Shown: in pieces, positions 11,201 through 20,188 of the stretch
Numbering within the stretch: the stretch's first letter is position 1
Layout of the letters: each line of letters starts with the position of its first letter
Assembly: GCA_964017145.1 (NCBI GenBank)
Contig: OZ024841.1
Location: forward strand, 3,534,001-3,598,000
DNA from: Agrocybe praecox
Lineage: Eukaryota; Basidiomycota; Agaricomycetes; Agaricales; Agrocybaceae
Direction: 5' to 3'
Length of the DNA: 64,000 nt
Notes under the pieces: generated by a model
The model's input: the letters and a program-made list of their open reading frames with translations, nothing else
The model's database searches: none
Told to the model about the DNA's origin: nothing
Made by a program: the position numbers and the translations under genes

Positions 11201-12397
11201 GTTAGAGGAGATCCAGTACGTTATATGGTCATTTGAAATTCACTGACCCTGACATGTGGATCTATTCAGGCGCTGTGTTCGCATGTTAGCAAAAGAACTG
11301 ACACCTCGCTCAACAACGTCTAAACAAGGTGGACTCACCGAGCAGAGGAACCTCCTGCAAAGCAGAATCCGCGCATGGGAGGAAGTTCTTCCGATTTACA
11401 TACCCGGCCTATTGCAGTATCGCAATGATCACCCAAACGTATCAGCATCCACCAATAACCCCGAAGATGCAGATTTATGGATCCCATCCCGCATTCCCAC
11501 GTCACATCGTAGCCGAATTTGTGTACCTGGTCTCCCTGAAATAGAAACGAAACTCCGGCTAGCCCAATGCTACGATGCTTTGGATACTATTCAGCATATC
11601 CTGAAGGTCAAGATTCGGATGGTTCTATTCAAAAATAAGAACATTCGTGGGCAGAGGGATGGGACACGATCCGAGCAATTATTGATAGGGTGCACGAAAG
11701 AGCGCGAGTTGCCGCTGCCAAATATCGTGACGCTCGTCGTGCGTACAAGGAGCTTGTAGGTCCAGGGAGCTGGGAATCCAATCTCCGAGTGCTCGAAGAT
11801 GGGGATATTCGGTCTTATCAAGACCCGAATAAATTGCGCGTACGTCGAGGACGAGCAGGTGTACTGGAAGATGACCAACTGCCAATCAACATGTCAGAGG
11901 AGACGGAGTTCTCGTTGTTTAACGACGTTCGAGAAAGGCGAGATGGAACGGGGGAAACACGACGCACTTTGTCCTGGATATGGCTTACTAACTCCAGCTC
12001 CGGCGACGTACATAATTCTTCTGATGAAATCTTGCGTTCAGAGTGGGCTAAGAGTCGTGCTAGGGCAGCACGTGCGAAAGAAGAGTTATTACTTTTGAAG
12101 GAGGAGATGCGGCGAACACTGACGTTTCTCGAATACAAGAGCAGGTGGTGGATTGACAAGCGAGTGGGATGAAGCGATATCAATAAAGAGCTTGCCGAAG
12201 GATTAGCGGCTTACGCGACATTTCAATCCAACCTCCAACACGCCTTGGCGAGCAAGTTCCGTGCTCTTTGGAATCTCCCTTGGAAGCAAGTCCAGACATG
12301 AATGTAGATACCGACAGTGAGAGCGAGATAGGAGAGGAAGAAAATGAGCTCAGTGAAAATGGTATGGATGATGACTTCGAAGAGGATGCCCTTTGAA
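8284..12397 (+). pseudogene. KDZ-family transposase with CxC2-like cysteine cluster, copy 1 (inactivated)
   Basis: The ATG at 8284 opens exon 1 (8284-8622). Exon 2 (8680-8916) carries the CxC2-like cluster ACPNCLTR...YRCQDC...CGPCCLKC...HPLH. Exon 3 starts at 8980 (QWTGETFIPISLK) and includes GVHEVAVLYCGC. Later exons carry MDANFRLKNQL, the catalytic-core landmark YDIACQW (from about 10491), HEPMHG, the RRCVR... helical part and a long basic/acidic C-terminus. At least five lesions are visible: an in-frame TGA at 9487 within CPSCP-PGIN, a 399-bp MITE inside an exon at 9892, a one-base loss near 11672 after RDGTR, an in-frame TGA at 12170, and a frameshift near 12282 before the acidic tail. 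The family predicts cut-and-paste transposition; this copy can no longer encode an active enzyme. Confidence 0.85.
9892..10290. mobile_element. 399-bp Tc1/mariner-type MITE with TA duplication
   Basis: The ends are perfect inverted repeats starting CTGTACTAAATCGGTCAATT and extending 26 bp. The element is flanked by TA on both sides (9890-9891 and 10291-10292). Removing the element plus one TA restores the KDZ reading frame G-V-G-G-V-F-C-G-R-S-E-M, which fixes the boundaries exactly. Internally it is non-coding and carries repeated CCTGTGACC motifs just inside both ends. A TA duplication fits Tc1/mariner-like non-autonomous elements. Confidence 0.9.
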
Positions 12398-12968
12398 TGA
12401 ACATGTATTCACACCTATAATAAAAACATCGACTACCTGATATCATCGTATTCATTACATATTGTACACAAGGATTATGCAATAAGTCACACGCTGGGGA
12501 GAAATTGAAAGGTAAATATATCTAATGCGGGGACAACAAACACGAGCCCAGGAATTGGTACTCTACCATTCAGGGTAACCTACTTACTACTTAACAAGGG
12601 ATATGAAAAAGTCCGCACGTGAGCGGATAGAGGCACGTACCTCCATATCCGTTGTCAAATATCAACTTACTGATGGAAAATTCGACCTAGATATAGCGTC
12701 AATGTGAAACACTTACAGTGGAATGGTGGATATCGGCTGGGGATACAGAGGAAGCATACCTGCCAGATTTGAAACACTCACTGAAGCGAACAAATCATTC
12801 CATACATGTCTCCAAACTTGAAACACTCAGAGGGAAGGGTCGTGGATGAGTCCAAACGCGTATTCACTCACCAGGCTATTTCCCTACTCAAACCAGCCTT
12901 ATTCGGATGCACATGTAACCCTACGACAGCTGGAGAATTGATCGCGTAGTGTGGCGAGACGATGAAGG
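12398..12968. other. KDZ copy 1 3' region, proximal part; no gene
   Basis: This follows the end of the acidic KDZ C-terminus at about 12397. No coding sequence is supported. Short repeated phrases such as TGAAACACTCA recur between 12770 and 12830. Confidence 0.5.
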
Positions 12969-13470
12969 GGAGGGGTAGGGAATTGAACCATTCCCAATGT
13001 ATGTTCCGTCCGTAAGCAATATCTCCCTGATCCTGGCGCACGCGTGGGTACAGTCCGGTGCAGTCGGTGCTCGATGTTTGAAACGTTGAGAACATTCGGT
13101 TGTGAATGAGATTGTGACGTCCGTGTGCATGGGCTGTGTGAACGAGTGAGCTGGCGTCTTAACGAGCGTTATAGAGGTTACATACCTGTTGTGGTCTTTG
13201 TGCTGTATATCACAGAAAAGGAAGGTTGCCGTAGTGAGGTAGGTAGAGCAAGATAGACGATGAGGGGGAGGGGTAGGGAATTGAACCATTCCCAATGTAT
13301 GTTCCGTCCGTAAGCGATATCTCCCTGATCCTGGCGTGCGCGTGAGTACAGTCCGGTGCAGTTGGTGCTCAATGTGTGAAACGTGGAGAACGTTCGGTTG
13401 TGAATGAGGTTGTTACGTCCGCGTGCATGGGCTGTGTGAAAGGAGTGAGCTGGCATCTCAACGAGCTGGC
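12969..13470. repeat. Two ~298-bp tandem repeats in KDZ 3' region
   Basis: The block starting AGGGGTAGGGAATTGAACC at 12970 recurs at 13269. About 200 bp of each unit is shared closely, including the phrases CAATGTATGTTCCGTCCGTAAG, ATCTCCCTGATCCTGGCG, ACAGTCCGGTGCAGT and GCATGGGCTGTGTGAA. The end of the first unit (13160-13268) is less conserved. There is no coding potential on either strand. Confidence 0.8.
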
Positions 13471-14352
13471 GGTCGATGAGTAGCACGTAAAGATGAAAAC
13501 GAAGGGAGAAGGTGAGAAAGCGAGTGGTGAGTGGAAAGGAGAGTGGTGGGGTGGGTAAAAAGGAGAGTGATGGGTGGAAAAAAGAGTGGTAGCAGATATC
13601 AACGAGTGAGAAAGGACGACATGTATGAAGGTCAAGGAGGAAGGAGGAAGAGAGGGAAACACGCCAACGAGTGCGTTACACATCTCATGTGTAACAGTGT
13701 CACGTTGACGGAAATGGAAATAGTGTTTTTTACCTATCTAATCTAATCGTATGGCACAGGTTTTCTTGGTCATCCATTGATTTATGTGCCCGTCAGAATT
13801 AGTGCTACTATCTGATCTAATCGTGACGCGCTTGAGAAACATCCGGGAGTGACGTGTCCGAAATAACCGAGAATTCGCTTAATCAAAAATAGACCAGTGC
13901 TCGCGGCTATATATAGTTTTAATTATATTCCGCGTCATCCAAGTGCATCCTTGCCAATCCACCCCTCCCCTCCTCCCAATAGGCGCGCAAAGGGCGCCAG
14001 AAATTATAATAAATATATATAAACCCATATGCGAAGTTTCCCGCGCCAATTCCGCCCAGAACCCATCAAAATAGCGCACCCGACGCTCAAGTAGGCCATT
14101 TGGTGCGTTTGGCAGCATGTTTGGCTATATTTGCCTTCTCCCGAAGGCCCCACCCTTCTTCCTACCTTCTCCGCTGGCTCCTCGGCCTCGGAAACACCCA
14201 TTCCCGCTGCCCCAGGCCATTTCCCACCCATATATGCCACCCCCGGCACGAAATAGCCCAGATATATAGGGCTTTCCCTTTTGGGAAGGTAGGCAACTGC
14301 CCCCCCACATTTATCAGGATTTTAGGCAACTGCCTAAATATCATTAATGATA
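13471..14352. other. KDZ copy 1 3' terminal region
   Basis: This is non-coding. Two TCTAATCTAATCG-type motifs (near 13738 and 13815) precede the conserved terminal ~480 bp. Comparable TCTAATCTAATCTGACGG motifs occur at 26190 and 26280 in copy 2, so this is a homologous 3' end. Two AGGCAACTGCC motifs near 14288 and 14323 lie at the very end. Confidence 0.6.
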
Positions 14353-15164
14353 TTAGCAGCTATGGCTGTGTCTTTTTATACACAATCATTCCAGAGTATC
14401 TAACCATTCTATGACTCAATTAGACGTCGCGTTCGTAGATCAGCCAAAGGATTGATGCCTCGGTCAACTGATAGACAAGAAGGGACCCTTACCGAACAAA
14501 GAAACCTTTTGCGGAATAGAATTAATGCATGGGAAGAAATAGTCCCTGTTTATATTCCAGGAATTATCCAATACCGTACAGATATGGCTAAATCTAATCC
14601 AGGGTCACAACCATCCATCCATCCCGAAGACGCTGAGTTGTTCCTTCCATTGAACATATCTATCCCCCATCGTGATCATGTCTGCATTGCTGGTTTGGCC
14701 GAAATTGAGGAAAAACTTCGCCTAGCTCAATGTCATGATGCCCTCGACTCGATTCGCCACATCCTCAGAATCAAAAGCCAAATGATCCTATTCAAAAATA
14801 AGAACATTCGAGGACAGCAGTACTTCACACTGCCCCACATGTACTGATCGGAACTGATCAGACAACAAAATTTCTGAGCAATTCTGAGCAATTCTGACCA
14901 TTACCAAGTGTGTCTGATCATTACCAAGTGTTTCTGACCTGGACTCCACTGGACTCCATCCAGAATCCTGTCCAACTTAGTGGAAACTTGCTGTTTGCAT
15001 GTTTTATGCAATGTTACTTATGTTTAAAAAAACATAACATTCACCAAAAACATAGGAATCACACAAAAAAACATATAAAAAAGCGAAAATTTATCAATTA
15101 ATTAAGACAGTGCATAATATACATGATGTTTATATAGTTATATACTTATTTTTAATTGGAGAAA

Positions 15165-15335
15165 AAGGGGGGAAGGGAGTATGGAAAGGGGAGGATAGAG
15201 GGAAGAGAAGGGGATGGGAGGGGATAGGGCAGAGAAGGGAAGTGGGTGGGGAGAAGGAAGGGGATGGGAGAGGAGGGATAGAGAGGCCCAGCCTATGGAC
15301 AGTGGCGGGGAGCGAGAAAACGGAGGGGTACTCAA
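15165..15335 (+). repeat. G/A-rich tract
   Basis: Irregular runs of GGGAAGGGGATGGGAG make up a nearly pure purine strand inside the MULE-like element. Open frames through it are compositional and not credible genes. Confidence 0.7.
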
Positions 15336-15414
15336 CTCGTCGTCGTCCTAAATGCCCCGCCCCTCACCTCGCCACGTCACGCCCTTGCCCCCAAGCCCGC
15401 CGCCTCGTTTGCTG

Positions 15415-15725
15415 GCGTTCGTCGTGGGCGTGTCGTTGGCGTTGGCGTTGGCGAGTCGTCGTCGTCGTCACCGTCGTTGCCCCGTCATCGTGTCGTCGTT
15501 GGCGTCGTCGTCGTCGTCACTGGCGTGCGTGTCGTCGCCGTGTCGTCGTGTGTCGTCGTTGGCGTCACCGTGTCGTTTTCGCTGACGTGTCGTCGTCGAC
15601 TGGTCGTTGTGTCGTCGTCGACGTCGTCGCTGGCGTTGGCGTCGTTGCTGGCGTCGTTGCTGGCGTCGTTGGCGTCGTTGCTGGTGTCGTCGTTGCCATT
15701 ATCGTCGTCGTTGGCATCGTTGTTG
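15415..15725 (+). repeat. GTCGTY / TTGGCGTCG minisatellite
   Basis: Repeated GTCGTCGTTGGCGTCG and TGGCGTCGTTGC units of about 12-15 bp are interleaved over ~310 bp. All frames on both strands stay open for about 100 codons as a result, giving Arg-, Val- or Thr-rich translations. This is repeat composition, not coding. Confidence 0.8.
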
Positions 15726-16114
15726 GCATTGCGGCGTGGTGGCGACGGAATGTGGTGGTGGCAAAGGGTGGGTGGATGGTGGTAGTGGTCAGGAAGAAAG
15801 GAAACAGTGATGACGCGGCAAGGGCAGAGGGTTGTGGCTGTGCCGGCAATTTCCGCAGCGGCCCAGACATCTATTTTAGGAATTTTACAAAAATTGTCGT
15901 TTGTATGTCACACGGACCTCCTAAAATTATGAAAAAATCACGATAATTCCTAAAATGTTCGAAATATATTTATCAAACATTAAATGTGACGTAATATGTT
16001 ACGGTTTTGGCATAAATGACAAAATAACAACAAAATAAATAAAATAAAATATATCATAGGTATTACTTTGTAGGTACTTACATAGGGTATATATTAACTA
16101 CACAACTACGTTTA

Positions 16115-16272
16115 GCCAAAGCTTGAGTGGTGCAGTTGGATGAGCGCCCCATTTTGAGTCACATGACCTTCCGTGAGGATGTGGGTTCAATTCCTGAATG
16201 CCGCACCCATTTTTCTTTAATTGGGAAGGTGATGGTCATGTGATTTGAGCCTGTAGCGCCTCGTCTAACTCA
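16115..16272 (+). repeat. tRNA-like imperfect palindrome inside the MULE-like element
   Basis: An A-box-like TGGTGCAGTTGG (16127) and a B-box-like GGGTTCAATTCC (near 16183) occur in tRNA-like spacing. The same A-box flank (AGTTGGATGAGCGCC...GAGTCACATGACCTTCC) reappears inverted at 16217-16272 (GGAAGGT...GTCATGTGATTTGAG...GCGCCTCGTC). The whole can fold back on itself. The stems of a true tRNA are not intact. It could be a SINE remnant or a hairpin formed from one tRNA gene. Confidence 0.4.
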
Positions 16273-16950
16273 TTTCCGAGTGTTTCTGACCAATTTCACT
16301 TGGTAATATGGGAGCTCAATTTCCGAGCTGTCTGATCAGTTCTGACTTTTCTGAGTAATTCTGATCAGATTTGCTTGGAAAAAAAGTGGGTCTTTCTCAG
16401 CCATTTGGCAGGGAAGAAAAAGACACATTTCTGCTCAGAACTGCTCGGAAAAGTCAAATTTCCGAGCAGTTCCGATCAGTATATGTGGGGCAGTGTAAAG
16501 ACCTCGAGGACAGAGGGATGGGACGAGGTCTCGAGCAATCATTGACAGAGTTCACGAGCGTGCGCGTGCTAGCGCAACGAAGTACAGAGCCGCACGCATC
16601 GCTTATCGAAAACTATGTGGACCCGGGACATGGGACAAACTCTCCGTGAGCTCGAAGATGGCGATATAAGGGGGTACCAAGACCCGAATAAGCTACGTGT
16701 ACGTCGAGGCCGTGCTGGTGTCTTCGAAGATGGTCAAACGGTATCCGGCACGATCGGAGGGGAAGATATGCAGCTTGAGACTAACGAAGTATCCCTGTTT
16801 AACGAACCACGGGACAGGCGTGACGGAACTGGAGAAACTAGACGCACACTGTCGTGGATATGGACCATGAACGCGGACTCGCATAATGTACATGAGGGAT
16901 CAGATGAAATTTTGTGTTCTGAGTGGGCTAAGAGTCGCGCACGAGCTACA

Positions 16951-17803
16951 CACACCTGTAGCAGTCAGTTGACATCTTCATATATGGTAGCTGCCAAACT
17001 ATAAGCATGCATCCAGAATGGAATCTACCCAGCCTGGCAGTTGCCAGTCTGACGTCCTGTAGATGGCTGTTAGCATGTGATAGTCATGTGATTTGGTGCA
17101 CAGCCACCAAAAATCAAAGTTGTAGAGAAAAATTCAAAAGCTATGCTAAATATTTTTTATTACACAATCATCAACGGTTCAGCTACAAAACACAAAATAT
17201 CCGCGGAAAGCCAGATACAAATCAAAATAAAAGATTGAAATATTCATAGCATGCTAAATATAAATTTTAAAATTATGAAAAAAGTGTGCTATACCATTTT
17301 AGGCTTAAACAAACCAAATATGTAAAGTGTTCTAAAAATAGAACCGAGTTAAAAATAGATCTTTTCTAAAAATAGATTTGATCTTATTTGGTCATATCTT
17401 AGTTGCCATCATTATGTGTTGATAGGCCTTTACGCAAAAACCTCAAACTCCAAAGTTCACTTGCCTTATTAAGGTATTTGGTTGTGACATCACTCAAGTC
17501 CTAAGTTGTTTGGTGTTTGGGTGTGTGGGTGGCTGATCATTACTAATTTATTATTTGTTTGTATTTGAGGCCATAAAATTGTGGCTGTGAACCCTGAATG
17601 TGTAAATAGAGGCAATCAAAAAGTCATGCTTTTGTATTTTGATGCAATCAGTAACAACCAGTCACAGCACATGACCAGTCAAGCACATAGGCAGTAAAAC
17701 ATATAGGTCTGGCAACTGCCAGCCCAGGTAGGTACCATTCTGGATGCATGCTCATAGTTTGGCAACTACCAATATATCATATAAAAATATGACTGCAGTG
17801 GCT
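16951..17803. mobile_element. 853-bp non-autonomous TIR element in KDZ copy 2
   Basis: KDZ coding (...SRARAT) is interrupted after GCTACA (16945-16950) and resumes after a second GCTACA (17804-17809) with WAKEEVILLKEEM, so the duplication is 5-6 bp. A ~70-bp region inside the left end (AAACTATAAGCATGCATCC, AGAATGG, CCTGGCAGTTGCCAG) is repeated inverted near the right end. The interior is AT-rich and has no supportable gene. The superfamily cannot be assigned. Confidence 0.75.
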
Positions 17804-18142
17804 GCTACATGGGCGAAAGAAGAAGTCATCCTGTTGAAAGAGGAGATGCGACGAACCTTGGAGTTCTTGACTTGGAAGAGCAATTGGTGGATTGCTCAGA
17901 AAGCACCTCGGGCTGATATCAGCAAAGAATTAGTCGAGGGCCTTTCTGCATACGCGACATTACAATCAGATCTCCAGCAAGGACTTGGCGTTCAATTTCG
18001 TACAATATGGAAGTCCCCCTTGGATGATTCAACTCAGGGTAGTATTGCAGAGTCTGACTCAGACAGCAAGTCTGACAATTCATTGAATGAGGACAGAAAC
18101 AAGGAGAATGAGGACGAGGATGATGAGCCCACTCAGTTTTGA

Positions 18143-18587
18143 CTTAATCGTACATAACATAGCATACTTTGAAATGTTGGAATATCATATATATATTGGT
18201 ATCAATTACTCAAGTACATAGACGTAAGGGTAGCCAAAAGAACAAAAAGAGAGAGGGTAGGAGGGGATACAAGAAAAGGTGAGATTAAGGTATAGACGAA
18301 CAATGGTTTGTGTACGGAATGCAACTTGAAAAATTCAATATAGAAAAGGTAAGGGACAATAAGAGAGAAGGCGTTCAACAGAACTTACCTTATAAATTGA
18401 ACCCATATATACCGGTGAGAGTGTGCGGGGACAGCAATCAAAGCATGGGTGGCTGCTCTGTGAGTGAATTGAGATCGGCGGGGTGGTTATGAATGTATCG
18501 GATGTACGCGTAACGGAGGGTGAGGAGGGATCGGTTAAAGCGTAAAAATATGCGTGTGGCAGGCTGAACGGTGGGTCAAACAGTAGT
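18143..18587. other. KDZ copy 2 3' region, proximal part
   Basis: This non-coding stretch between the KDZ stop codon and the 112-bp tandem array contains nothing I can support as a gene. It has a short AT repeat near 18190 and a purine-rich stretch at 18235-18270. Confidence 0.5.
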
Positions 18588-19146
18588 GTGGGATCGAGTG
18601 TGGTGAATGAGGGGCAGGGAGGTGGAACATAAGATTTATATGAGTTAAATGAAGGCGTATACATCGGTTGTAGAGTGAAACAGGAGTCGGCACCTAGGAT
18701 AGGGATGAATGTGTCAAAGGGTGAGATCGAGTGTGGTGAATGAAGGACAGGGAGTTTATGTGAGTCAAATAAAATCGGTTGTGATGTGAAAGAGGGCGCA
18801 GCACCTAGCATGGGATCGAGTGGGGTGAATTAAGGACAGGCAGGGGTTGAGATAGAGACTTCCGGGGGTCAAATGAAGGCGTATACGTCGGTTGTGATGC
18901 GAAAGAGGAGGCGGCGCCTAGTGTGGGATCAGTTTGGCAAATTAAGGATAGGCAGGGGTTGAGATAGAGACTTCCGGGGGTCAAATGAAGGCGTATACAT
19001 CAGTTGCGGTGTGAAAGAGGAGGCGGCACCTAGTGTGGGATCGAGTGTGGTGAATTAAGGACAGGCAGGGGTTGGGACAGAGATTCCTGGGGGTCAAATG
19101 AAGACGTATACGTCGGTTGTGATGCGAAATGGGGCAGCACCTAGAA
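18588..19146. repeat. ~112-bp minisatellite, about five units
   Basis: Units start GGGATCGAGTGTGGTGAA and contain GGACAGGCAGGGGTTGAGA, GGGGGTCAAATGAAGGCGTA, CGGTTGTGATGCGAAAGAGG and CGGCGCCTAGTGT. The best units are 18811-18923, 18924-19035 and 19036-19145; two more divergent units precede them. The array lies in the 3' region of KDZ copy 2, and the gypsy element inserted just after its last unit. Confidence 0.85.
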
Positions 19147-19454
19147 CGGAGGGACAGGCAGAGGCGTGGGCGTAAATGGAAACTGTTAGGGTTTCCTCTA
19201 TTTTCCCTTATTTTTCTATATTTATTTCGCATTTTTCCCTTTTGTAGATGTGTAGATATCTTATCTGTTTCATATCTTTGATTATCTCTTGATTATCATT
19301 TGATTAGATACTTATCACTTTGATTTCTCATGAGCACAGCCTCATTCATTCTACATCATTCCACATTATTCTTTTACTTTCTTTATGATGTCATTGCCTT
19401 ATTCATCATTCCTTTCTATGATGTCATAGAGGAATATTCTAGAATAGCTGTAGG

Positions 19455-19464
19455 GTATATATAC
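19455..19464 (+). promoter_or_regulatory. Putative TATA box of gypsy LTR
   Basis: GTATATATAC lies in the middle of the LTR, preceding a segment that would be the R region. The same motif is present at the equivalent place in the 3' LTR (about 25407-25416). Promoter function is inference from position. Confidence 0.5.
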
Positions 19465-19547
19465 TGGACATGTAGGTAGCTGTAGCCCCAGCTTCAATCT
19501 CTTAGGATATCCACTATCATTGGTGTGATCTCTTAGAACCATTGAGT

Positions 19548-19560
19548 GTCTCTCTCTTCA

Positions 19561-19615
<55 letters not shown>

Positions 19616-19625
19616 TTTTCTCTCC
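19548..19625 (+). repeat. CT microsatellite in LTR
   Basis: Repeated TCTCTCTC with occasional TTT interruptions. The tract is shorter in the 3' LTR (25500-25560), a length change expected from replication slippage since insertion. Confidence 0.9.
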
Positions 19626-19682
19626 CTCTTGCTTTGTCTTTGTTGGTGGCCTTGTCACACTGATCTTAGTGTTGCCCTGACA

Positions 19683-20188
19683 GAAGATTGAAGCTATCCC
19701 AGACAACTCCACCAATCACTATCTCACCTTTACCTACACCAACCTACATTTATCTACACCAATCCATTCATCCCTCTTTCCACCATTTCCCCTCACATCC
19801 TCTCACCACCTATATCATTTTCATCATCATCACCAACTCTTCATCCTCCAATATCTTCCCAATATTCTATATCATTTCTCTCTCCCCAATTTCAACATCT
19901 CCTCAAGACACCTCTCTTTCTACTGGACTCCTCACTCTCTGCTGTGTGTTGTGTGTGAACTTGTAGATAGGGATACCAACTGTTGGGGCAGATTCAGGCC
20001 AACTGTTTCTGTCTTTGGTGGTCTAGGAAAATACCAGGTAGTCAGCCCTGTGATCCTAGGTTTAGACCCACTGTGCCTGGGGTGACAACTGGGTATCCAG
20101 TATATAGTTTTTTTTAGTTACCTAGTATAGTCTCAAGGGCACTTTTTGTAGATAGCTTCTCCCACACACACATCAGAGAGCCTCTACT
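19683..20188 (+). other. Gypsy 5' leader between LTR and gag start
   Basis: This 506-bp untranslated leader is pyrimidine-rich up to about 19930. The sequence right after the LTR (GAAGATTGAAGC) is not an obvious primer-binding site for a known tRNA, because it lacks the usual TGG start. No gene is supported. Confidence 0.6.

Larger units (their letters stand above)
8284..14352 (+). mobile_element. KDZ (Kyakuja-Dileera-Zisupton) DNA transposon, copy 1
   Basis: The element comprises the broken transposase gene at 8284-12397 and a ~1.95-kb 3' region ending near 14352. The 3' end is defined by comparison: 13.87-14.35 kb matches the end of the second copy at 26.37-26.85 kb. Shared blocks, in order, are CATCCAA.TRCATCC, CGCGCCAATTCCG, CCTATATATGCCACC and AGGCAACTGCCTA, and both stop near ATATTAGCA. 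The left end is not resolved and could lie anywhere upstream of the start codon back to ~7.04 kb. Confidence 0.7.
14818..16504. mobile_element. 1.69-kb non-autonomous TIR element (MULE-like)
   Basis: The insertion splits the KDZ copy 2 exon and is flanked by CGAGGACAG at 14809-14817 and 16505-16513 (10 bp if a preceding T is counted). The ends are inverted: CACTGCCCCACATGTACTGATCGGAACTG at the left matches the inverted right end with one difference. Subterminal TCTGAGCAATTCTGA and CAAGTGTTTCTGACC phrases recur in both ends. The interior has no transposase; it holds a purine tract, a CGTCGT minisatellite and a tRNA-like palindrome. A 9-10-bp duplication with long TIRs suggests a Mutator-like element, by inference. 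Confidence 0.8.
14424..18142 (+). pseudogene. KDZ transposase copy 2, C-terminal part only
   Basis: The copy begins at an intron acceptor (TTAG before 14424) homologous to the acceptor before RRCVR in copy 1. It then encodes the same C-terminal region: LTEQRNLLRNRINAWEEI, HPEDAELF, LRLAQCHDALDSI and FKNKNIRGQ. It is interrupted after 14817 by a TIR element and resumes at 16514. It is interrupted again after 16950 and resumes at 17810, then runs to an acidic tail ending EDEDDEPTQF with a stop at 18140-18142. Amino-acid identity with copy 1 is roughly two thirds by eye, so the copies are not a recent duplicate. The CxC2 and catalytic exons are absent upstream; instead the 3' end of copy 1 abuts it. 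The tail here shows the frame that copy 1 has lost. Confidence 0.85.
19184..19682 (+). repeat. 5' LTR of gypsy element
   Basis: It starts TGTTAGGGTTTCC and ends GTTGCCCTGACA (TG...CA). It is 499 bp, slightly longer than the 3' LTR because of a longer CT microsatellite at 19548-19625. Confidence 0.95.

Noticed and set aside
15110..15946. A 278-codon frame and overlapping Val/Arg/Thr-rich frames
   Set aside because: They span a purine tract and a GTCGT minisatellite. All frames are open by composition and the product is low-complexity on both strands.
16115..16210. A functional tRNA gene
   Set aside because: A-box and B-box resemble a tRNA, but the acceptor and T stems do not pair, and the sequence continues into an inverted copy of itself.
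19533..19715. Minus-strand frame rich in Glu/Arg across the LTR
   Set aside because: It is the translation of the CT microsatellite.
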